Below are positions 33,013 to 41,234 of a stretch of 64,000 bases of DNA, in pieces. A model generated the notes under the pieces. That model did no database searches, had not been told where the DNA came from, and worked only from the letters and a program-made list of their open reading frames with translations. The stretch comes from Streptomyces sp. A2-16 (GTDB taxonomy: Bacteria > Actinomycetota > Actinomycetes > Streptomycetales > Streptomycetaceae). How positions within the stretch are numbered: position 1 is the first letter of the stretch; each line of letters begins with the position of its first letter. Location: contig NZ_CP063808.1 in assembly GCF_018128905.1 (NCBI RefSeq), positions 4,836,001-4,900,000 on the forward strand. Direction: 5' to 3'. A program made the translations under genes and the position numbers.

Positions 33013-34188
33013 CTACTCGTGTGCGATGTGTGCGCGGTGTTCGGCGAGTACGTCCAGTCCGAAGTCGGAGGTCAGGTCACGCCACACCGAGTGGGCGTGG
33101 TTGGCGTACCGCTGTGTGTTGTCGTACTCGATGAGGACGCGAGGGTCCTGCACCCGGTAGTAGTGCGGTTCCCCGGCGTCCGTGCTGCCCGCCCAGCCGA
33201 AATGCACCGCGTCGAGGACGGTGTCAGAGGCGTAGTGGGCGTCGTAGGCGTCTGCGAGGAACTCGGGTGCCCGTCCGGTGTAGAGAGTGACGAGTCGGCG
33301 CAACAGGTCCCGCTGCTCCTTGTTCAGGTCGCGACCGCTGATGCCTTTGGGAGGAATCGTGATGGCCACGCGTGCGTGATCGTTCTCTGTGTATCCGCTG
33401 CCCGCTTCCGCCCGGCGGTCGATGTCGTCGACGAGCCGGTCCAGCTCAGGGTCGGCGAACCGGCCGCGCCACAGGTCCTGCATGTGCATCATCGTGTCGC
33501 CGTGTTCGACGCGCGGGCGGTTGCCGGAGACGATGTCCGAGACCGCGGACGGGTGGAGCAGGGCGCTGAGGAGTTGGCCCGTGTCCAGACTTTGGACCAG
33601 TTGACGGGCCGTCTCCTCAGGGCCTTGCAAGGGCCGCAGGGTGCCTCCGATCAGCTCGGTCGTGGCCGGGTCGGCACCGATGAAGCAGGGGGTCGTGGAG
33701 ACGAGCCGTCCGGCGACGACGAGGTTGTTCAGGGAGATGTGATGGCCGCCGAACCGCCATGCCCAGACACGGTCGCCGGGGCGGCCGAAGATCCTCAGCC
33801 AGTACAGGCCGGGGTCCCGTCCGCGCTGCCGGCCCCAGTGGACCCGCCACCCTTCCAGCTGGTCCAGGACGTTCTCCAGTCCCATCACGGTGGTGACCGT
33901 GGCGTAGCCCGGGACGGACAGTCCGGTGGCCACCAGCCGCATGGCCAGGCTCTGTTGGCGGGCGTTCTGGTCCCGGACGGCGAGCCCGCCGTGTTCGGTG
34001 GGGGTGTAGAACCAGCGCAGCCGCTCCGCCTCCGCATCCGGGTGGAGCGGGGAGTCGTAGGCGGCGAGCGGGAGTTGGTCCTCGCTCAGGCTGTTCAGCC
34101 AGGCGGTGGCAGCATCGGCCATGGCGGCCGCCGCCTTCTCCCGTCCGGCTGCCAGGGCGTCGGGCGCGGTCCCCTCTCGGTCAGTCAC
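33013..34188 (-). CDS. DUF3500-family protein
   Basis: This is a 391-residue protein of unknown biochemical role. I assign DUF3500 from RWFYTPTEHGGLAVRDQNAR and FGGHHISLNNLVVAG, which are characteristic of that family. There is no signal peptide, and several conserved His, Asp and Glu residues occur (HHISLN, HGDTMMHMQDLW, YTENDHARVAI). It is the second gene of a minus-strand pair: its start overlaps the alcohol dehydrogenase stop by 8 bp. A 93%-like (by eye) scrap of the same gene lies inverted at 38.9 kb. Confidence 0.85.
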   Translation of the reverse strand: MTDREGTAPDALAAGREKAAAAMADAATAWLNSLSEDQLPLAAYDSPLHPDAEAERLRWFYTPTEHGGLAVRDQNARQQSLAMRLVATGLSVPGYATVTTVMGLENVLDQLEGWRVHWGRQRGRDPGLYWLRIFGRPGDRVWAWRFGGHHISLNNLVVAGRLVSTTPCFIGADPATTELIGGTLRPLQGPEETARQLVQSLDTGQLLSALLHPSAVSDIVSGNRPRVEHGDTMMHMQDLWRGRFADPELDRLVDDIDRRAEAGSGYTENDHARVAITIPPKGISGRDLNKEQRDLLRRLVTLYTGRAPEFLADAYDAHYASDTVLDAVHFGWAGSTDAGEPHYYRVQDPRVLIEYDNTQRYANHAHSVWRDLTSDFGLDVLAEHRAHIAHE

Positions 34189-35281
34189 CGGTGGACTCCG
34201 GGTCCTCGGAGATGTCCAGCATGACCTTGATGGCGTTGCCCCGGCGCTCGGCGTAGGTGTCGAACGCCTCGGCGACGTCGGGCAGTCCGAAATGGTGGGT
34301 GACCAGTTCCGCGGTTCGCAGCCGGCCCCGGGCGGCCAGGCCCACGGCGCGGGCCACCGAACCGGTGCCCTCGCCGCGGACCGTCCGGATCGAGATGCCG
34401 TTCATCACGGCGTGGTTGAGGTCGGCCTGTACGGGCTCTTCGAAGAAGCCGACGAGGACGACCTTCCCGGACCGCTTGGCCATGCGCAGCGCGTCGTCCA
34501 CCGCACTCGGCGCGCCGGAGCACTCCAGGACGATGTCGGCGCCGATCCCGTCGGTCGCCTCCCGAACCGCCGCTACGGCGTCCTCCTCCCGGGAGTTGAC
34601 GACCAGGTCCGCGCCGAAGGACTTGCCGAGGGCGAGCCTTGCTTCCCGCGTGCCGGCCAGGGTTACGGTCCTGGCCCCGAGTTCACGTGCGACCTGTACC
34701 GCGAGCAGACCTATCGGTCCGGGGCCGATCACAGCGACCGTGGACCCGACGAGCAGGGTGTCGAGCACGTCGAAGGCGTGCATCACGGTACCCACGGTGG
34801 TGAGGACGACCGCGGCGTCGAAGTCCACGGTGTCCGGCAACCGGTGGAGAGTCGCCACGTGGTTGAGCGCGTACTCCGCGAAGCCCCCGTTGACGGTCAT
34901 CCCCTGAACGCGGTGCCCGGTGTGCCGCAGGCCGTAGTTGAGGCAGTCCGTGTAGGCCCCGGCCAGGCAGTTGGCGCAGCGCATGCAGCCGCGGTGGGCT
35001 TCCGTCACCACCCGGTCGCCGACCCGGAGCTCGTCCACGGCACTGCCCACCGCGGCGACGACGCCGGCGTACTCGTGGCCGGGTACGAACTCGCCCGCGG
35101 CCGGGCCGCCGTCCTTGAAGAAGTGCCGACTGCGGATCTTCAAGTCCGTTCCGCACAGGGACGCCCTGCGGACGTGTACCAGAACGTCTTCCGGTCCCAC
35201 CTGCGGCACGGGCAGCGTCGTGACGGCGAGGGCGCCGGGGTCGGCAAGGACCGCGGCCTGCATGGTCTCCGGCAAGGACAT
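34181..35281 (-). CDS. zinc-dependent alcohol dehydrogenase (MDR family)
   Basis: This NAD(P)-dependent oxidoreductase of 366 residues starts at ATG 35281. Catalytic zinc ligands lie in SLCGTDLK (Cys near 43) and PGHEYAGVV. The structural zinc lobe is GCMRCANCLAGAYTDC with four Cys. The Rossmann motif is VAVIGPGPIGLLAVQVA near residue 180. It is divergently transcribed from the SDR/DapA genes and shares a regulatory gap with them, so both units may act in one sugar-acid or alcohol pathway with the DUF3500 protein. Confidence 0.92.
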   Translation of the reverse strand: MSLPETMQAAVLADPGALAVTTLPVPQVGPEDVLVHVRRASLCGTDLKIRSRHFFKDGGPAAGEFVPGHEYAGVVAAVGSAVDELRVGDRVVTEAHRGCMRCANCLAGAYTDCLNYGLRHTGHRVQGMTVNGGFAEYALNHVATLHRLPDTVDFDAAVVLTTVGTVMHAFDVLDTLLVGSTVAVIGPGPIGLLAVQVARELGARTVTLAGTREARLALGKSFGADLVVNSREEDAVAAVREATDGIGADIVLECSGAPSAVDDALRMAKRSGKVVLVGFFEEPVQADLNHAVMNGISIRTVRGEGTGSVARAVGLAARGRLRTAELVTHHFGLPDVAEAFDTYAERRGNAIKVMLDISEDPESTGD

Positions 35282-35378
35282 AGGGGCCTCCAGTTACGGC
35301 CATGAACATGCGTCGGGAATCGACGGGCCGAAACGGCCCTATTTCCCACCTCATCTTGCACGCCGGCAGCGCCTATTC

Positions 35379-35397
35379 CCTATGCGCGGCGCATAGG
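35379..35397. promoter_or_regulatory. palindromic operator between ADH and SDR units
   Basis: CCTATGCGCGGCGCATAGG is a perfect 9+1+9 palindrome in the 250-bp divergent gap. Flanking partial copies (CCTATTCC, TTATGCAT) suggest further half-sites. It resembles dyads bound by LysR or GntR proteins; the LysR gene at 37378 is the nearest candidate. Confidence 0.5.
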
Positions 35398-35531
35398 CAT
35401 CCCTTATGCATGTCGCGAGGAATTCCTATTGGAGACCCACCACAACCTCGTGAAAGTGTCATGTGGAAACGACGGACGTAGCCGTCGGCCGTACGGCCGG
35501 GGAACGGGGCCACCGCCCAAGGAGCGAAGCT

Positions 35532-36317
35532 GTGGATCTGGGAATTTCGGGCAAGACCGCGCTCGTACTGGGCGGAGGTGGGGGTCTCGGCGGCGCGATC
35601 GCCAAGGCTCTCGCCGCGGAAGGCGCCGCTGTCGCCGTCGCGGACATCAGCCCACAGGCCGCCGAGCGCACCGCCGAGGCGGTGACCGACGCGGGCGGGA
35701 AAGCCGTACCCCTGGAATGGGACCTCGCCGACCTGGGCGCGATCGACCAGCACATCGCGACGGTCGAAGGGGCGCTCGGTCCCGTGGACATCCTGGTCAA
35801 CAACACGGGAGGGCCGCCGCCCTCGCCGGTCGCGGGGCAGGACCCTGAACTCTGGCTGAAGCACTTCCAGTCCATGGTGCTGTCCGTCATCGCGATCACG
35901 GACAGGGTCGCGCCGCTGATGCGCAGCCGCGGCTGGGGCAGGATCATCACCAGCGCCAGCTCGGGGGTGATCGCCCCCATCCCCGACCTTGGGCTGTCGA
36001 ACGCCTTGCGGGGCAGCCTGCTCGGCTGGTCCAAGACGCTGGCCCGGGAAGTCGCGGCCGAGGGTGTCACCTGCAACGTGGTCGTTCCGGGACGGATCGG
36101 CACCGAGCGGATCAAGTTCCTCGACCAGGCCAAGGCCGATCGGGAGGGCAAGTCCGTCGCGGAGACGTCCGCCGAGAGCGTCGCGTCGATCCCTGCGGGC
36201 CGCTACGGCGAACCGCGGGAATACGCCGCCACCGTCGCCTTCCTCGCAAGCGCCCAGGCCTCTTACATCACAGGCTCGGTCGTTCGCGTCGACGGCGGAC
36301 TCATCGCCAGCCTCTGA
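35532..36317 (+). CDS. atypical short-chain dehydrogenase/reductase lacking the YxxxK motif
   Basis: This SDR-fold protein has 261 residues from GTG 35532, with AAGGAG 8 bases upstream. The cofactor loop is altered to VLGGGGGLGGAIAKAL, and ILVNNTGGPPPSP replaces the NNAG motif. After the catalytic Ser strand (TSASSGVIAPIP) the usual YxxxK is replaced by LSNAL, so both Tyr and Lys are absent. SDR subgroups of this kind are known, so this is a divergent family rather than decay. It still ends ITGSVVRVDGGL. The neighbouring DapA-type lyase suggests a sugar-acid or keto-acid substrate. Confidence 0.88.
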   Translation: MDLGISGKTALVLGGGGGLGGAIAKALAAEGAAVAVADISPQAAERTAEAVTDAGGKAVPLEWDLADLGAIDQHIATVEGALGPVDILVNNTGGPPPSPVAGQDPELWLKHFQSMVLSVIAITDRVAPLMRSRGWGRIITSASSGVIAPIPDLGLSNALRGSLLGWSKTLAREVAAEGVTCNVVVPGRIGTERIKFLDQAKADREGKSVAETSAESVASIPAGRYGEPREYAATVAFLASAQASYITGSVVRVDGGLIASL

Positions 36318-36349
36318 AAAAGACATCGGACTTCTGAGGAGGCAGAACA

Positions 36350-37285
36350 ATGGCACCCCTGGACCGCAACACCAAAGGTGTTTTCGCCATCGCACCAACA
36401 CCCTTCGACAAGGAAGGCGCAATCGATTTCGACTCACTCAGCCGACTCGTCGACTTCTACACAGACGCCGGCGTCACCGGACTGACCCTCCTGGGCCAGA
36501 TGGGCGAAGCACCCAAGCTGTCCCACGAGGAGGGCGTGCGCATCGTCCAGCACGTCATCAAGCGCACCGATCTGCCGATCATCGTGGGCGTCTCCGCACC
36601 CGGCTACGCCGCCATGCGGGCTCTCGCGGTCGACGTCATGTCAGCCGGCGCCCACGGCGTCATGATCGCCCCGCCGAACACGCTGCGTACCGACGACCAG
36701 ATCGTGAGCTACTACGAGGGAGCGGCGGGCGCCATCGGCGCGGACGTGCCGTTCGTGATCCAGGACTATCCGCTGTCGTTCTCCGTCGTCATGTCCCCTG
36801 CCGTCATCGCCCGCATCGCGAACGCCGCGCCCGGGTGCGTGATGCTCAAGCACGAGGACTGGCCGGGCTTGGAGAAGATCAGCGCACTCCGGCAACTCGA
36901 AGCCGACGGAGCGATGCCCCGCCTGTCGATCCTGTGCGGAAACGGCGGCCTCTTCCTGGACTTCGAGACCGAACGCGGAGCCGACGGAGCGATGACGGGC
37001 TACTGCGTGCCCGAACTCCTCGTCGACGTCGTACGCCACACCGCCGCCGGCGATCGTGATGCCGCCCATGACATCTTCGATGCCCACCTGCCCCTGCTGC
37101 GCTACGAACAGCAGCCGGGCATCGGCCTGGCCGTGCGCAAGTACGTCATGAAGCGCCGCGGAATACTGGCCTCCGACACCCAGCGCAAGCCCGGGGCTGC
37201 GCTGTCGGCGCGCGCCCGCACCGAGGTCGACTACTTGCTGTCCCGGCTCACCCGCAAGGACAGCAGGGTCGCACTCATGGCATGA
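36350..37285 (+). CDS. DapA/NanA-family class I aldolase or dehydratase
   Basis: The 311-residue TIM-barrel lyase forms a Schiff base with a 2-keto acid. The catalytic Lys is in GCVMLKHEDWPG near residue 167, and the partner Tyr in FVIQDYPLSFS near residue 140. The GXXGE-type loop is altered to LTLLGQMGEAPKLS. It lies 32 bp after the SDR gene. A true DapA role is unlikely in this context; a catabolic keto-deoxy-acid aldolase or dehydratase fits better. Confidence 0.9.
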   Translation: MAPLDRNTKGVFAIAPTPFDKEGAIDFDSLSRLVDFYTDAGVTGLTLLGQMGEAPKLSHEEGVRIVQHVIKRTDLPIIVGVSAPGYAAMRALAVDVMSAGAHGVMIAPPNTLRTDDQIVSYYEGAAGAIGADVPFVIQDYPLSFSVVMSPAVIARIANAAPGCVMLKHEDWPGLEKISALRQLEADGAMPRLSILCGNGGLFLDFETERGADGAMTGYCVPELLVDVVRHTAAGDRDAAHDIFDAHLPLLRYEQQPGIGLAVRKYVMKRRGILASDTQRKPGAALSARARTEVDYLLSRLTRKDSRVALMA

Positions 37286-37377
37286 CGCACAGACAACGCC
37301 CCGCCGACTGATCCTGAAAGACGCCTGATTTGTGGTCACAGCACGATGGGCAACGCTCGGCCGAGTAACTTGATCAC

Positions 37378-38283
37378 ATGCAGCTACGTCAGCTGGAGTA
37401 CTTCCTCGCGGTCTGGGAGGCGGGCTCCTTCAGCGGAGCGGCTGCGCGGCTCTATGTCACGCAGCCTTCGCTCTCCCAGCAGATCGGGGCCCTGGAGAAG
37501 GAGCTGGGCGCGGTCCTGCTGGAGCGCGGCCGGCAAGGGGTGACGCTGACTCCCGCGGGCCGTGTCTTCCTGCCCCGCGCGCAGGATGTCGTCCGTGCGG
37601 TTCAGGACGCCCAGGACTCGGTGCGCGAGGTGGTGGAGGGCCGTCAGGGCGATGTCCACGTCCTGACCGTACGGTCCGTCGCCTCGGGGATCCTGCCGCC
37701 GTCCGCGGCGCGCTGGCACTCGACGTACCCCTCCACTGTGCTGAGACTGCACGACTACTCCCACCGCCGGGACCTCGAAGAGGCCATGCGCAGTGGCCAG
37801 GGCGACATCGCGGTCGGTCCACGGCCCGACCCGTGGGAGGGGCCCGTCATCTCTCTGGGATACGAGGAGATGGTGGTGACCGGCTCGGCCGAACACCCGG
37901 CGGGGACAGCGGCCGATCCGGCCGAACTGGCCGCTGCCGACTGGGTGCTCTACGAGCAGGAACAGGGCATGAGCGAAGTGGTGGACCGCCTGGCAGGGCA
38001 CCTCGGGTTCACGCCGCGCGCCGTCGCACGCACGGGCCAGGTCTCCGCAGCGCTCCTGTTCGCGGTCGAGGGGATCGGCGTGACGGTGACACCGGAGAAC
38101 GCGGTGCCGCTGCGCTGGTCGAGGCACGCCCGGCGGATCGGGCCCGGCTGTTTCCGGGAGCTGGTGGTGTTCAGCAGAAAGCTCCCCTCCCAACTGGCCG
38201 AGCGGTACCGGGACATGCTCACCTCTTTGGAGCTGCCGCTCACTGCTGAACGGGATCTGCCCGAAGGGGCACTCCGCTTCTAG
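37378..38283 (+). CDS. LysR-family regulator
   Basis: The 301-residue activator/repressor has the winged helix MQLRQLEYFLAVWEAGSFSG then LYVTQPSLSQQIGALEKELGA at the N-terminus and a two-lobed ligand domain. It follows the DapA-type gene by 92 bp on the same strand. It is a good candidate to act at the 35379-35397 palindrome and control both divergent units, though LysR genes more often lie next to their operator. Confidence 0.92.
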   Translation: MQLRQLEYFLAVWEAGSFSGAAARLYVTQPSLSQQIGALEKELGAVLLERGRQGVTLTPAGRVFLPRAQDVVRAVQDAQDSVREVVEGRQGDVHVLTVRSVASGILPPSAARWHSTYPSTVLRLHDYSHRRDLEEAMRSGQGDIAVGPRPDPWEGPVISLGYEEMVVTGSAEHPAGTAADPAELAAADWVLYEQEQGMSEVVDRLAGHLGFTPRAVARTGQVSAALLFAVEGIGVTVTPENAVPLRWSRHARRIGPGCFRELVVFSRKLPSQLAERYRDMLTSLELPLTAERDLPEGALRF

Positions 38284-38337
38284 CGGCATGATGCCCAACT
38301 GCGCTCGCCGACGAACTGCGGCACACCCCTCGGGGGC

Positions 38338-38732
38338 AGCCGGTGAAGTCAGCGACCAGGGCAGCGAATTCGTCCGGGGTGGCCAGGCGGATGCCCTGTG
38401 CTTCCGCTTTGGCCCGCTTGAATCCGACGCGTTCGATCAGATCGTTCAGCTGGCTGCGGCTGAGCTTCTCCAGAACACCGGTCTTCGCGCCGGTGACGAC
38501 GACCGTCATCCCCGGCGGCAGCCCGCCTGCCGCGCCTTCGGCCTCCGCGTCGCAGGCGGCAGAGGTGCCGCTGTCCGTGGGCATCGGCGGGACGGCACCG
38601 GGCTCGGTCATGTTCACCCCGGCCGCGACGAGTTTGTCGATGAGCGGGGCGAGGCCGGCGTGTTCGGCGACGCGGGCGGGCGCCTTTTCGGTGCCGATGC
38701 CCTCGACCTGCCGCATCGCGTCCATGTCGGCG
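38338..38732 (-). pseudogene. C-terminal remnant of an NAD-dependent DNA ligase (LigA)
   Basis: The minus-strand frame reads MRQVEGIGTEKAPARVAEHA, then LAPLIDKLVAAGVNMTEPGA (helix-hairpin-helix region) and MTVVVTGAKTGVLEKLSRSQ (start of the BRCT domain). NDLIERVG is joined directly to FKRAKAEAQGIRLATPDEFA, so the middle of the BRCT domain is deleted. The end ADFTG is close to the family C-terminus. Everything upstream of the HhH region is missing. This is a relic of a ligA paralogue and not the essential gene. Confidence 0.85.
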
Positions 38733-38859
38733 GCGCGGACACGGCCCCCATGGTGGCGAGGCGGGGGGACATCTACGTTCTGCCCACGCCGTCGGGCCTG
38801 GCGGTCGATGCGGAGGAGCGGACTCGCGTCTACGACGGGGAATGGCAGCACGGGGGCTT

Positions 38860-38995
38860 GAGGTGTTCTACACCCCCAACGAACACGGCGGGCTCGCCGT
38901 CCGAGACCAGAACGCCCGCCAACAGAGCCTGGCCATCCGGCTGTTGGCCACCGGACCAACGCAGCCGCTCGGCCTCCGCATGTGGGTGGAGTGCG
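38860..38995 (+). pseudogene. scrambled DUF3500 gene fragment
   Basis: Plus-strand translation gives FYTPNEHGGLAVRDQNARQQ then SLAIRLLATG, nearly identical in DNA to 33922-34010 of the intact DUF3500 gene. Immediately after (38958-38990) comes sequence matching the codons that precede this segment in the gene (the AEAERLRW region), but in the opposite orientation. The scrap is therefore folded back on itself. Confidence 0.75.
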
Positions 38996-39002
38996 AAGGT
39001 CA

Positions 39003-39887
39003 TCACACGAGGGTCTTCGCCAGCCAGGACGTGGTGCGCGAGACGATCTCCTCGAAATGGTCGACCAGGATGCCGTAGTGCTGCCCGGGATACTCGACGA
39101 GTTCCTTGGGGGCCGTGATCCGCTTGAACATCTCGCGTGCGTCCTCGACCGGGGCAACGGTGTCGCCATCGGCGAGCACCATCAAAACCGGCGCCGTGAT
39201 GCGCTCCGCGTACGCGGTGACCTCCATCTCGAACACATGGTCCAGCGACGACAGCGTCAGTTCGTTGCGCCAGCTGCGCACGCCGTCGAATCGCTTGATG
39301 AACTCGAGGCCTTCCGGGTCCGTGAACATCACGGGAGGGCCGTCCGGCGTACGGTGTCCGCTGGTCTGCAGGACGACCGGGGGCTCGCCGCGACTCTGAC
39401 CGAGGCGATCAGCGACGATGGCGGCATCCAGGGCGGCGAGCTCGGCCGGCGGGAACAGCTTGCGGGCCGACCATCCGCTGACCGGCGGTACGACGGAGAC
39501 GACAGCGGCTGGGCGGGTGTCGGTCGCGGCGGCGAACATGCCGACCATGCCGCCCAGGCTGAACCCCCAGACAGCGATCCTCGCCGGATCGACGTCGTCA
39601 CGCAGGCTGAGATGCGTGATGACATGCCGCATGTCGCGGGCGAACTGCCACGGGTCGATCTGCTGGCGGGGTTCGCCGTCGCTGTGGCCGAGTCCGCGGT
39701 GGTCGTAGAAGGCGACGCCGAGACCCGCGTCCGTGAACAGATGCGCGTACGGGAAGCCGATCTCCGCGACGCTCCCGATGCCTTCGTGGGCGATCACGAC
39801 GGGCACCGGCCCTGTCGCGTCCTCGGGAAGGTAGAGCCTGCCGCGAAGGGTGATCTCCCCCACCGGGATGTCCAAGGAATGGTGCAT
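39003..39887 (-). CDS. alpha/beta hydrolase (dienelactone-hydrolase-like)
   Basis: The 294-residue protein starts at ATG 39887 with AGAGAGG upstream; the longer frame to 40022 would run through the promoter. Nucleophile elbow is WGFSLGGMVG (Ser near residue 115), with YDHRGLGHSDGE, a late Asp in VLADGDTVAPVED, and His in YPGQHYGILVDHF. N-terminal sequence IPVGEITLRGRLYLPEDATG suggests an esterase or acyl hydrolase of the DLH-like group. It is divergent from the LysR gene and probably its target. Confidence 0.88.
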   Translation of the reverse strand: MHHSLDIPVGEITLRGRLYLPEDATGPVPVVIAHEGIGSVAEIGFPYAHLFTDAGLGVAFYDHRGLGHSDGEPRQQIDPWQFARDMRHVITHLSLRDDVDPARIAVWGFSLGGMVGMFAAATDTRPAAVVSVVPPVSGWSARKLFPPAELAALDAAIVADRLGQSRGEPPVVLQTSGHRTPDGPPVMFTDPEGLEFIKRFDGVRSWRNELTLSSLDHVFEMEVTAYAERITAPVLMVLADGDTVAPVEDAREMFKRITAPKELVEYPGQHYGILVDHFEEIVSRTTSWLAKTLV

Positions 39888-40017
39888 GCGCGTGTCCTCT
39901 CTGACTCGCTCACGATGCTCGATCCGTCTCGGCCGGGCGTCCTCACCAGGGCCGTCCAGCCGCTGTTCCAGTCTCATCGCGACCACGACATCTGTACAGT
40001 GGAACTTTATTATGGGT

Positions 40018-40038
40018 TTCATTCACGACATGGATGAA
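40018..40038. promoter_or_regulatory. LysR T-N11-A box
   Basis: TTCAT (40018-40022), 11 bases, ATGAA (40034-40038) form the classical LysR T-N11-A dyad between the divergent hydrolase and LysR genes. It sits 11 bp before the LysR start codon, consistent with autoregulation. Confidence 0.65.
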
Positions 40039-40049
40039 AATGGAACGCG

Positions 40050-40937
40050 ATGGGTCTCGATCTGAATCTGCTCGTGCCGCTGAACGCGCTGCTCCAGGAG
40101 CGGAGCGTGACGGCCGCGGCGCACCGTATCGGCCTCTCCCAACCGGCCTGCAGCGCGGCGCTCAAGCGACTGCGAAGGCACTTCGGCGATGAACTGCTGG
40201 TCCGAGTCCCCGGCCAGGGAACCCAGCTCACGCTGCTGGCCGAGCGCCTGCGCGATCGGGTCTCACTGCTGGCCGCGGAAGTCGACGGCGTCTTCGCGGC
40301 CAACGCCGGCCTCCAACCGGGGTCGCTCGACCGTGAGTTCTCCCTGCTCCTCTCCGACGCCGAATGCAGCGCGCTCGCCACGCCACTGGTGCGCGAAGTC
40401 ACGGCGCACGACTCCGGTGCACGTATCCGCCTGGATCTGCTCACGAACGACATGCGGGCGGGGATCGTCGAGGAGATCGACAGGCATGATGCCGTGATCG
40501 TGCCCCGGGTCGCGCTCCCGGACGGGACGCCGTCACTCGACCTCTACGAGGACCAGTGGGTGCGCATCGTCAGCGCGACGCGGCAGTCCGAGGACGACGA
40601 TCTCGAGCAGGCACGGTGGGCCGTCTGCTACGACGCGCCGTTGATGCCATGGTCACCGGGCCAGCTGCTGGAGAGGGAGGGCATCGCCGCGTCGATCGCC
40701 GTGCGGGTGGAGAGCTTCGTGGAACTGTTCCCGCTGGTGGCGGGTGCGGATCTCACCGCACTCGTGCCCCAACGGCTGGCAGACGCGTGGTGCGGGTCGA
40801 CGGGTACGCGCCCCGCCCGGGTCCCCGCATCTCTTGCCCGGCCCTTCGTCATCGCGATGGCGTGGTCTCCGCGGTGGGTGTACGACCCGGCCCATCGATG
40901 GTTCCGGGACCGGGTGGCCGCCGCCGCGCGGTGTTGA
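40050..40937 (+). CDS. LysR-family regulator (NodD-like subgroup)
   Basis: The 295-residue regulator begins MGLDLNLLVPLNALLQERSV with the helix-turn-helix GLSQPACSAALKRLRRHFGDELL, as in the NodD/LinR-like group with an L-rich N-terminus. The ligand-binding lobes follow (EFSLLLSDAECSALATPLVR). It is divergent from the hydrolase at 39003-39887 over a 162-bp gap with a T-N11-A dyad. Confidence 0.92.
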   Translation: MGLDLNLLVPLNALLQERSVTAAAHRIGLSQPACSAALKRLRRHFGDELLVRVPGQGTQLTLLAERLRDRVSLLAAEVDGVFAANAGLQPGSLDREFSLLLSDAECSALATPLVREVTAHDSGARIRLDLLTNDMRAGIVEEIDRHDAVIVPRVALPDGTPSLDLYEDQWVRIVSATRQSEDDDLEQARWAVCYDAPLMPWSPGQLLEREGIAASIAVRVESFVELFPLVAGADLTALVPQRLADAWCGSTGTRPARVPASLARPFVIAMAWSPRWVYDPAHRWFRDRVAAAARC

Positions 40938-41234
40938 CGACGCGAGCCGGTTTCCCTCGGCCGATGTGATCGACCGTACTGGAGCAAGCACCCCTCCGAA
41001 GACCGAAGGCCGCGACTGAAGGGACGCGGCCATGCACGCAGGGAAGCAGGTCGCCGCCACAACAGTGTGGACTGGGTGCGACGCCGTATCACGGTGATCG
41101 TCTGTGCGGGCGAGGCCCTGATCGGCTACCCCCGCTCTGCGGCGTGGGCTTCAATGCAGAAGGTCGCAGCAGTGTCTGCCGCGGACACTGCCATACGCGC
41201 GGTTGCAACATCCAGCGTGGGACGTTGACTTGCC
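40938..41234. other. no gene seen
   Basis: This is the gap between the LysR stop and the left end of the IS701-like relic. No frame longer than about 60 codons shows recognisable features. Confidence 0.4.
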
